From Prevotella sp. CAG:732 (lineage in GTDB: Bacteria; Bacteroidota; Bacteroidia; Bacteroidales; Bacteroidaceae), in contig FR893268.1 in assembly GCA_000436035.1 (NCBI GenBank), positions 105,927 through 137,642 of the forward strand: a stretch of 31,716 nt of DNA, read 5' to 3'. Numbering within the stretch: position 1 is the first letter of the stretch; each line of letters opens with the position of its first letter. Positions 24,559-31,716 of the stretch are shown piece by piece. Position numbers and translations under genes: made by a program. The notes below the pieces were generated by a model, which was not told where the DNA came from, made no database searches, and saw only the letters and a program-made list of their open reading frames with translations.

Positions 24559-27500
24559 TTACTTCAAGACAACCTTCTTGCCACCCTTAGGTGTGCGGAT
24601 GATGTAGGTTCCGGCAGCAAGACCGCAAGCCTTCAAGTCCTTCATCAAGGTAGCTTGTGAAGTCTGTAAACTTGTCATCTTGAAACCAGCAAGCGTATAA
24701 ACATCAGCCTTGAAGACACCGCCATCGAAGCCAATCTCATCAATGCCAGTTGCATTGTCAACATAGATGAGACCTTCCGTCAAGAACTTGGAAGTATCCC
24801 ACTGCATGCCTGCAGGAAGTTCCTTAAGGTTGAAAGTAGGATTGCCACTAATGGTACCTGCACATTCGAGTACTTTCACAAACTCACCTACCATTGGAGT
24901 CCAAGTTGACTTGTAGGTTACATTGACAGTTCCATTGATGATAGCATTGCCGCCAACCTTGAAGAACGCCCAGTTCTGAGTGATAGTTCCTGTACGAGGA
25001 TTTACATACTCTGGATCTGTCTTTGTCTTATTGACGTAGATGTTACCACCTTCCTCAACATTCAGATTTCGTGCGAGTGTGATAATACCAGTGTTGTTAG
25101 TTTGTGAAGTTGCGGCACTAGCACCAGCACGCAAAGTACCGCCATTAAGGACATTCACTCCATAAACATAACCAAGTCCACGAAGCTCACCAGCATCTTG
25201 CACATAAGTGATAGTAGGTGAAGTCATAGAAGTAGTAGCTGCTGCCTTGTTCAATTTCACAGCACCATCGACAATTTTCAAAGATTTGGCATTGGCAAGT
25301 ACACTCTCAGAAGAGATAGTCCAAACGCCCGTACCATTCTTCACCACATTACTACCATTGATAGAACCAGAGAAAGTAAAGTCAATGTTCTTGCCACCGA
25401 TGGTCAATGTATTTGTGGCTGAACCATAGAAGCCACCATTACTGATATAACCAGAACCTGTCAAGGCACCGATGGCAAAGCTCTTTCCACTGGTATTGAA
25501 TGGAGTAGCCTGGGTAAAGCGAGCATCCACATTCAATGTAGCCTTTGGAATGCCATAGGTGTTGTTGAAGTCAAAGACAGGCTCATAAGCATTCTTAGTA
25601 CCACGCTTTGCATTGATGGTTCCTTCAAATGCACTCCAATTTCCCTTGAAAGGACAACGTACCCATGTGGCATAAATATCAATCGTACCTTCACCGGTCA
25701 ATTTACCAGTATAGTTACAACGACCATCTGGATACCAGATACCCGACTTGCCCTTAGGCACCTCAATATTGACATTGTCAGTATTGTCAGCACCATAGAT
25801 ACTATTACTTGCCTGTAACACTACCTTGCTACCATTCAGTACAACTTTCTTACCAGAGAAGTGAGCATCCTGAAAATCATATACCGTACCTTGGTTGATA
25901 TAGAGCGCATCATAATCCGCTGTACAGTTCAACTGCAAGGTACCAGCACCTGTCTTGTAGAGATTGCGATTACTGCCAGCGTTAGATTTCTTGATACCAC
26001 CATTGAGGATGAGTGTACCCGTGGTGTTCAGATAACCTCCGTTCTCGCCCAAGATGATAGGATGAGAAGCGGTCATACTAGCAGTTGTCTTCAATGTACC
26101 CTTGTTGAGCAAGTTGATGCCATTACCAGCACCACCCAATGCACCGTATTGCAAACCATCATTGTTTGCCAAGGTTGAAGGTACCAAGGTACCACCATTG
26201 ATGTAAGTTCCAGCAGAGTACTTGTTGGTATTGGTGATATTCACCGTACCTGTGCCAAGCACAGAAAGTGAGATGTCACCTTCTATTGCGCCATTACCCG
26301 AAAGGTTATAGGTCTTGCTGTTATTCTTGAAGACAACACTACCTGGGGTTACTTCCTCATCAAGTTGTACGCTGGTGGTAGAAGCATTGTCATCGAAGAC
26401 CACATCATCACCAGTCACGAAGTGCTTGTCAGAAGAAGAGAAGTTCTCCGTGTTCATCAAGTCCCAAATAGAACCATTAACACCCGTCCAAGTACTGCTC
26501 TCACTATCACGGGATGCACTGACGGTCAAGGCTATCTTACCATCTGCATAAGACAAACTAAACTTCTTGCCAGCCAAGCCCTCCACTGTGACATCGGAGA
26601 GATTGCCAGTCAACTCGCCTACCTCAGCCAATGTATAAGTGCCAGGTTCTGGTACAGATGCAAACTCAAAGACTGGCGCACTATACTGAGGACCATTATC
26701 CCAAGTTTTCTTCTCAATACTCATCTTGGTCGCTAAGACCTTGTCGCTGTTGCCATCCTTGACATCAAATACGACACGAGCACCGAAGCCCAGTTCCAAA
26801 GAAGAAGTGGTCAATGTACCAACATGCTCTTTACCACCAGGACGAATCACCGAACCATAATCAGCCTTGATGCCGGCCTTGAAGTTACCTCCGTCTGAAT
26901 TCAACTCAGCAAAGCGGTTAAGCCAAACAGGACTGCTCTCCATAGTGCCATCAAACTGGAGTGTACCAGCCCAGACATCGGTCTTACCGGTATAAGTCTC
27001 AGTGACATTAGGAAGCACTAAAGTACCATCACCTTGCTTCACCAAACGAGTAGAACCTGTGAAAGCACCACCAGTCAGTGTATGAGTATAATAGGTATAT
27101 TTGATTTCAGTATCCTTGGTCTTGCACTCGCTTTCAGCAGTACCTTGTACCCAAGAAGGCGCATTATCAGTGAAGATAGCAGGAGAGGCACCATTGGCGA
27201 CACTGACCGTCACATCACTATTGGCATCGAGCATAGCATGCTTACCATTCAAGCTGCTACCGATAGAGGTAGATACCTCCTCACGACCAGTAGTTGTCAA
27301 TGGTGGAGGAGCTATGGTGATACCTTCCAACTCACCCAAGAAGTAAGAAGCATGCGGTGGCTGGTTGTAGCCACAAGGCTGCCAAACCATCGCATTACGA
27401 TACTGATGGTCGTACCACAAAGAGTAGTTGCGCCACTTGGTTGGCTCTGTTGTGGTATAGATGCGGATGTTGTTATCAGCAGTACGCTCTATCACTTCCT

Positions 27501-29160
27501 CACGCCAGTCGCCAAAGATATCACCTTGATAGCAAGGGGTAGCCTTGGTACCATTGTTGGAATAAGCACCAGAGAATGTTGCCAACGTTCCGACTCCTGG
27601 TTTGGAAACAGTAACATTGTCGAAGCACTCCTCCTGCAAGTCACCATCCCAATAGATACGGAAGTTCTGTCCCAATCCGTTGGTGTTGACACCGATATGA
27701 TCGTTGGTTACGGTAGATACAGGCGTATCATGCGCACCATAGCCTACAGAGCCAGGAATGTCATTATAGAAATTACCTGCCAAGCATCGACCAGCATCAT
27801 TGGTGTCGGTCATACGATAATAAATCTTGCTGGTAGTAGCGTCACGATAGTTGTTGGCAGGCGCATCCTCATTACAAGCGAACACTTCCTGACCATGGAT
27901 GTAAGGATTCAAGTCGCTGACGTGGGAAGCATCACCATGACCGAGACCGGTGGTAGAAAGACCCTTACCATTGTCATCAATCACCATGGAACCCCATACA
28001 ATCTCGTCACGACCATCCCAATCGACATCGGCGATGGTATAGTTGTGATAGCCCTGTCCATACCAAGGAGAACCAGCTTGATTATTAGTCCACTTCCAAC
28101 GCACGTTGAGAGCATGGGTAGATGGATCGACATCATAAGCGATAAACTTATGGCGGGTATAGATACCACGACCGAGGAAGATGCTAGGATGCTTGCCATC
28201 GAGATAAGGCGCACCATAGAAGTACTTGCTAGAGCGGTGACCATAACCGTCACCCCAAGCCGCATTCAAATCGGTCTCGCCTGCTTCTAAGCGCTTCAAT
28301 GGGAACTCGATGCACTGATAGGGTTTACCTGTAGCTCCCTCACAATACCAAAGGAACTCATTGCCATAATGGGTAAACCATTCTACGGAACCTTTCACCT
28401 TAGGTTGACGATAGTTGGTCCAAGCCGTGCCGTTCTTTCCATCAGCACCGATGGTATAAGAAGTGCCATCAGCCATGTGTACGGTAGAGCCTTCTTCAAG
28501 TCGCATTACGACATCTGCCTTGCCATCCATATCCCAGTCGTAGCCTACGATATTCTGCTCGTTGTTCTGGAAGTCACCCATGTTAGGGCCACAGTTTACC
28601 CACCAGAGCACGGTACCATCCTGTTTCAGGCAAGCCAGCATGGAATACTCCTTGGTTGCCACGCCATTGATGGTTGGTCCATTCTTTGGATAGAGCTGTT
28701 CACCTTCCTCCTTATTGTTGAACTTCATCAGGATTTCCACCTCGCCATCGCCATCCACATCAGCGCAGCAGGCATCGTTAGGCTCATAAGTAGCCTTAAG
28801 CGATGCATCGTGCTTAATCTTGATTTCCTTATAATTGCTCTTGAATACAGTAGCAGCCTTAGAAGCCTGCTGCTCTACTCCATTCACGACAGCCTTGACA
28901 GTATATTTACTACTAGCAGAGCCTGAGGCATCGGTGTAGTTGGACACATTGAGCGGTTCGGAGTTGACCCTCGTACCATCACGATAGAGATTGTATTTGA
29001 CATCGTAATACTCATCCGCCTGAATACGCCAAGAGCAGTACACACCTTTAGTGGTTTGCACTGCTACTAGTCCACGGTCAAGCTTGTCGGTGAAGCGCTG
29101 GGCATAGGTTCCCGCACTAGCCAACATGAATAAAGCCGCTGTCACAAAAAACTTCTTCAT
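24559..29160 (-). CDS. Giant PL11-like lyase fused to autotransporter-type beta repeats
   Basis: The 1533-residue exported protein starts with a signal peptide (ends near GTYAQ) and a PL11-like domain (about 20-640). This has FTDKLDRGLVAVQTTKGVYC, calcium loops DVDGDGEVE, DWDMDGKAD and DVDWDGRDE, and the ending WQPCGYNQPPHASYFLGE. It differs from the neighbouring PL11: the KWDPSNSHDNS and IRAGAHYTQ segments are replaced by KFNNKEEGEQLY and MGDFQNNEQNIVGYDWD, so the substrate site may differ. Residues about 660-1420 are Gly/Thr/Asn-rich repeats with phrases such as QGDGTLVLPNVTETYTGKTD and TGTVNITNTNKYSAGTYING, matching passenger-associated (PATR) beta-helix repeats. The tail (ADVYTLAGFKM ... 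GTYIIRTPKGGKK) is a sorting signal like that of the PL1. It is probably a cell-surface lyase or binding protein. Confidence 0.9.
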   Translation of the reverse strand: MKKFFVTAALFMLASAGTYAQRFTDKLDRGLVAVQTTKGVYCSWRIQADEYYDVKYNLYRDGTRVNSEPLNVSNYTDASGSASSKYTVKAVVNGVEQQASKAATVFKSNYKEIKIKHDASLKATYEPNDACCADVDGDGEVEILMKFNNKEEGEQLYPKNGPTINGVATKEYSMLACLKQDGTVLWWVNCGPNMGDFQNNEQNIVGYDWDMDGKADVVMRLEEGSTVHMADGTSYTIGADGKNGTAWTNYRQPKVKGSVEWFTHYGNEFLWYCEGATGKPYQCIEFPLKRLEAGETDLNAAWGDGYGHRSSKYFYGAPYLDGKHPSIFLGRGIYTRHKFIAYDVDPSTHALNVRWKWTNNQAGSPWYGQGYHNYTIADVDWDGRDEIVWGSMVIDDNGKGLSTTGLGHGDASHVSDLNPYIHGQEVFACNEDAPANNYRDATTSKIYYRMTDTNDAGRCLAGNFYNDIPGSVGYGAHDTPVSTVTNDHIGVNTNGLGQNFRIYWDGDLQEECFDNVTVSKPGVGTLATFSGAYSNNGTKATPCYQGDIFGDWREEVIERTADNNIRIYTTTEPTKWRNYSLWYDHQYRNAMVWQPCGYNQPPHASYFLGELEGITIAPPPLTTTGREEVSTSIGSSLNGKHAMLDANSDVTVSVANGASPAIFTDNAPSWVQGTAESECKTKDTEIKYTYYTHTLTGGAFTGSTRLVKQGDGTLVLPNVTETYTGKTDVWAGTLQFDGTMESSPVWLNRFAELNSDGGNFKAGIKADYGSVIRPGGKEHVGTLTTSSLELGFGARVVFDVKDGNSDKVLATKMSIEKKTWDNGPQYSAPVFEFASVPEPGTYTLAEVGELTGNLSDVTVEGLAGKKFSLSYADGKIALTVSASRDSESSTWTGVNGSIWDLMNTENFSSSDKHFVTGDDVVFDDNASTTSVQLDEEVTPGSVVFKNNSKTYNLSGNGAIEGDISLSVLGTGTVNITNTNKYSAGTYINGGTLVPSTLANNDGLQYGALGGAGNGINLLNKGTLKTTASMTASHPIILGENGGYLNTTGTLILNGGIKKSNAGSNRNLYKTGAGTLQLNCTADYDALYINQGTVYDFQDAHFSGKKVVLNGSKVVLQASNSIYGADNTDNVNIEVPKGKSGIWYPDGRCNYTGKLTGEGTIDIYATWVRCPFKGNWSAFEGTINAKRGTKNAYEPVFDFNNTYGIPKATLNVDARFTQATPFNTSGKSFAIGALTGSGYISNGGFYGSATNTLTIGGKNIDFTFSGSINGSNVVKNGTGVWTISSESVLANAKSLKIVDGAVKLNKAAATTSMTSPTITYVQDAGELRGLGYVYGVNVLNGGTLRAGASAATSQTNNTGIITLARNLNVEEGGNIYVNKTKTDPEYVNPRTGTITQNWAFFKVGGNAIINGTVNVTYKSTWTPMVGEFVKVLECAGTISGNPTFNLKELPAGMQWDTSKFLTEGLIYVDNATGIDEIGFDGGVFKADVYTLAGFKMTSLQTSQATLMKDLKACGLAAGTYIIRTPKGGKKVVLK

Positions 29161-29176
29161 AAATATTTGTATTTAG

Positions 29177-29214
29177 AAGGAAAAGGCACACCCTAGACGA
29201 GCATGCCTTCCCTT
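29177..29214 (-). terminator. Intercistronic hairpin before the large PL11-like gene
   Basis: AAGGAAAAGGCA (29177-29188) pairs with TGCCTTCCCTT (29204-29214), with one imperfect position. On the minus strand it follows the stop of the 705-residue gene and precedes the next ATG by about 15 bases. The T-tract is weak, so attenuation or mRNA stabilisation is as likely as full termination. Confidence 0.5.
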
Positions 29215-29235
29215 ATGTTTAAATCTATTGAAAGA

Positions 29236-31353
29236 TTACTTCAACTGAGTACCAGATACAGAGTAGACCTTATCACCCTTTACAATGACAACACCATTCT
29301 TGGTAACTACCTTCTTAACTGCAGGAGCACTTGTCTCGTTTGCATTAACAGTAGAGATACCAGTTGTACCAGGAACGAAGCCCTTATATGTCATTACCTT
29401 TACATCGCAGAGAGCGGTGTCATAACGGAAGAGACTGTAGTCCTCACCTGCTACACAAACAGTATAAACATTGCAATCACCCTTGTCTGGACGGTCATAA
29501 CCACCACGTGTGTGAACTACGTAGAAGTTTGGCTTGTTAGCATCGTCTGATGTGTATTTTGGATCAAGAGTCAAAGTTGCATGGTTGATAGCTGTGTTGT
29601 AATAAACGATACCCTCCAATGGGAAGATATTCCATGCAGAAGCATCATACTTAGAGTTAGCTATGAAAGCTTCTGTTGGTGCCAAAGGAGCAAAAGCTGT
29701 TGTTGGATCGTCTGGAACCAAAGCATTCCACTTAGCATTATCAGTACCAATTTCAGACATATCATAGAAACCATGACCAGCCTTTACTGAAGCATATTCA
29801 GTACCATCGACATAAACAGAAGCATCGCCATTTTCATTATAACCATATTTCTGAGTAGAGTAAGCACGATCCCAGTGTGACTTGTTAGCATTATCAACAA
29901 TCTCAGATACAGTAAAGCCTGTCTTAGCTGTAGAACACTCATCCTTTGTCAAAGCATAGTTAGTAGATGTTGCCTCAACATACTCTGTATTGTTTTCTAC
30001 AGTAACAACATCTGATTGAGCATACCATGGATTATCTTCGTGTGTTTGATCCCAAGAATAGATTTCCAAAGAGCCCTTTTGGTTGACATTAACTTTTTCA
30101 CCACTCAGCGCGTTACCTTCACTAATTTTGTTGCCAGAAGCACCCTTAATAGTGTAGTGTATAGTAACCGTAGGATTCAATAATGTCTCCGAGTTATCTG
30201 CAGTAAGGGTATATTCCTTAGCATAACCCTCACTTACATTAGAGATAGTAGCCTTAGGTGTAGGCATAGCAACATCCTCACAAACGACAGGAACAACAAC
30301 ATCATCAGATTTTGCACCATTTGAATCCAAAGTAGTCCACATTTTCAAGTTACCAGATTCGGTACAATAGATAATTTTGTTACCCAAGAACTCACCATCA
30401 CCTGGTTCAAATGTACTATTGTCATCAGCATTCTCATAAGAAATTTCATATTCCTCACCATTATTGTATGTTTCCCCGGAAATAACATCTTGTGCATCAC
30501 CAAGCTGAATCCAGTGCAAAGTTTCACCCTCTTTGAAATTAACATAGTAATCACGTTCTGTCTTCATAACAGAAATCAACTCAGAAGTTGGTTCATTGGC
30601 GAAAGGACCCTCTGCCTCGTAAGAAAGACCGATGTTAGAAAGCTGGTGCTTTGAAGTACCATTCATGGCAAATACAAAGATACCAACACGGTTCTCTGCA
30701 CAAACATAATTGTGAACGCCAGTAGCTACCTGTTTACCTTCCTCATCGGTGATGGTGTAAGTGGCAGTCTTGTCAACTACGTTGATTGAAACTGCGAACT
30801 TGTAAGTCTTCTGGCTTGAGAGAACACAAGAATTGGCTGCCTCTGTTGGCCAATCGTTTCTTGCGGAAGGATTCTCATTAATCAAGATAGTGAAGTCTTC
30901 ATTGGCAGCAGTAGGAGCTGTACCTACTCTGAAACGGAAGAAATAATCCTCACCCTCGTTGTTAAACCAATGAAAGTTGTGTGTAGAAACACGAGAATCT
31001 GTTTTTGTACAAGCATTCACTGGAAGAAGGTCAAACTCCATATCACTACGAGCAGCCATTGAGGACATATTCAAGTCCATTGTAAACTTGTAAGTGTTGT
31101 TAGGAAGATTGTTAACATCTACCTTTGACCACGCATCCTCATTCCAAAAATAGTTGAGCATACGTCCACCATTCTTCTTGTTGTAAACCTCAAGATACTC
31201 CTTATCCGGTTTTGACTCGAAGTTACCAGCATCCTGTACGACCCAACCAGAAGCAAACTTGTCGGTTGGAACCTTGAAGAAGTACTTGTCATCTGCTTTT
31301 GCCATACCACAGATGAACAGCATCAGCATTGCAATAAAAGTAAACTTTTTCAT
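29236..31353 (-). CDS. Exported surface protein in the SusE/F position
   Basis: The 705-residue product has a signal peptide (MKKFTFIAMLMLFICGMAKA) without a lipobox cysteine right after the cleavage site. A region of about 25-245 looks like a beta-sandwich. A middle FN3/chitobiase-C-like segment follows (about 360-450, PKATISNVSEGYAKEYTLTA to GSLEIYSW). A C-terminal sorting tail ends KNGVVIVKGDKVYSVSGTQL. I do not recognise a catalytic family. Its place directly after susD is where SusE/F-type surface glycan-binding proteins sit, so pectin binding is the likely role (inference). It is more AT-rich than the enzyme genes. The start at 31353 gives a normal signal peptide. Confidence 0.85.
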   Translation of the reverse strand: MKKFTFIAMLMLFICGMAKADDKYFFKVPTDKFASGWVVQDAGNFESKPDKEYLEVYNKKNGGRMLNYFWNEDAWSKVDVNNLPNNTYKFTMDLNMSSMAARSDMEFDLLPVNACTKTDSRVSTHNFHWFNNEGEDYFFRFRVGTAPTAANEDFTILINENPSARNDWPTEAANSCVLSSQKTYKFAVSINVVDKTATYTITDEEGKQVATGVHNYVCAENRVGIFVFAMNGTSKHQLSNIGLSYEAEGPFANEPTSELISVMKTERDYYVNFKEGETLHWIQLGDAQDVISGETYNNGEEYEISYENADDNSTFEPGDGEFLGNKIIYCTESGNLKMWTTLDSNGAKSDDVVVPVVCEDVAMPTPKATISNVSEGYAKEYTLTADNSETLLNPTVTIHYTIKGASGNKISEGNALSGEKVNVNQKGSLEIYSWDQTHEDNPWYAQSDVVTVENNTEYVEATSTNYALTKDECSTAKTGFTVSEIVDNANKSHWDRAYSTQKYGYNENGDASVYVDGTEYASVKAGHGFYDMSEIGTDNAKWNALVPDDPTTAFAPLAPTEAFIANSKYDASAWNIFPLEGIVYYNTAINHATLTLDPKYTSDDANKPNFYVVHTRGGYDRPDKGDCNVYTVCVAGEDYSLFRYDTALCDVKVMTYKGFVPGTTGISTVNANETSAPAVKKVVTKNGVVIVKGDKVYSVSGTQLK

Positions 31354-31402
31354 CTTGTTTTTGTGTTAAGTTATTATTATAGTTGTTTATTATTTTGTTT
31401 CC

Positions 31403-31450
31403 CATTGCAAACCACCAAGCCTTGACAAGCAAGAGTTCCGATTTGCAATG
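31403..31450 (-). other. Hairpin after susD
   Basis: A perfect 9-base inverted repeat, CATTGCAAA (31403-31411) with TTTGCAATG (31442-31450), lies 12 bases past the SusD stop in the leftward direction. No T-tract follows, so it is more likely an mRNA-stability or attenuation element than a terminator. Confidence 0.5.
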
Positions 31451-31462
31451 AGAGATTCAAAA

Positions 31463-31716
31463 TCAATTCCAGCCAGGATTCTGCTGAATAGCATTACCCG
31501 ACTTCATAATCTCGGTCTGAGAGAATGGGAATAAGTTCCACTTGCTCTGCCATTGACCGTCACCACGAGTAACAGCCACCTTATTATATGTATAGGTACC
31601 ATCCTCGTTCTTGGTGATTTCCATACGATGGATGTTCATGAACTTATCGCCATCTTCCATCCAACGGCGTACATCATAGAAGCGATGACCTTCGAAAGCC
31701 AACTCTACACGACGCT
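31463..31716 (-). CDS. susD: SusD-like outer-membrane glycan-binding lipoprotein, C-terminal end only
   Basis: The frame is open from the right edge to the TGA at 31463-31465, showing the last 84 residues. It reads RRVELAFEGHRFYDVRRWME, the most conserved block near the SusD C-terminus, and ends with SQTEIMKSGNAIQQNPGWN, the usual terminal phrase. SusD caps the SusC transporter and captures oligosaccharide at the surface. The N-terminus, lipobox and the expected susC lie beyond the edge. The gene anchors the leftward operon as a polysaccharide-utilization locus; the enzymes downstream indicate RG-I pectin as substrate. Confidence 0.95.
   Translation of the reverse strand, partial: RRVELAFEGHRFYDVRRWMEDGDKFMNIHRMEITKNEDGTYTYNKVAVTRGDGQWQSKWNLFPFSQTEIMKSGNAIQQNPGWN

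Noticed and set aside
27034..28290. 418-codon frame on the plus strand
   Set aside because: It is antisense to the PL11-like domain; no protein family features.

Overview
The window looks like a chromosomal segment of a gut Bacteroidales bacterium, most probably Prevotella/Segatella (P. copri-like). Three things point there: promoters of the Bacteroidota type (TTTG, about 20 bases, then TAnnTTTG) before many genes; a SusD-type protein in a pectin polysaccharide-utilization locus; and short Prevotella-style C-terminal sorting tails on exported proteins. The genus is an inference; the phylum is well supported.

Region 1 (1-5611) is a mixed accessory stretch. It holds the start of an exported protein with duplicated beta-sandwich modules (minus strand, running off the left edge), an AAA-ATPase/PD-(D/E)XK protein, a YbjJ-like MFS transporter, and an AAA_14/DUF4143 ATPase with an unusual double inverted repeat at its promoter.

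Region 2 (5639-14453) is a defence-like island. A complete type I restriction-modification system reads leftward (hsdM, hsdS, hsdR). The hsdS-hsdR gap holds an exceptional set of palindromes, 22-base tandem repeats and a 26-base inverted repeat. Upstream of hsdM lies a region that folds on paper into a structured RNA, with G.U pairs marking the minus strand. Divergent from it is a tightly overlapping four-gene operon: DUF3791, DUF3990 (ADP-ribosyltransferase-like), a second small protein, and a TIGR02452/microbial-type poly(ADP-ribose) glycohydrolase. I read this as an ADP-ribosylation writer/eraser module with toxin-antitoxin-like organisation. It is the best candidate here for an undescribed system.

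Region 3 (14454 to the right edge) opens with a small unknown gene and is then a rhamnogalacturonan-I/pectin degradation locus. A PL1 pectate lyase reads rightward. Reading leftward are the end of a SusD protein, a SusE/F-position surface protein, a 1533-residue PL11-like lyase fused to autotransporter-type beta repeats, a canonical PL11 rhamnogalacturonan lyase, a tandem double CE12 esterase, a single CE12 esterase and a GH2 beta-galactosidase. Together they would capture pectin at the surface, cut the RG-I backbone, remove acetyl groups and trim galactose side chains. SusC and the locus regulator are not visible and would be expected beyond the right edge.

No tRNA, rRNA, CRISPR array, insertion sequence or integrase was seen.
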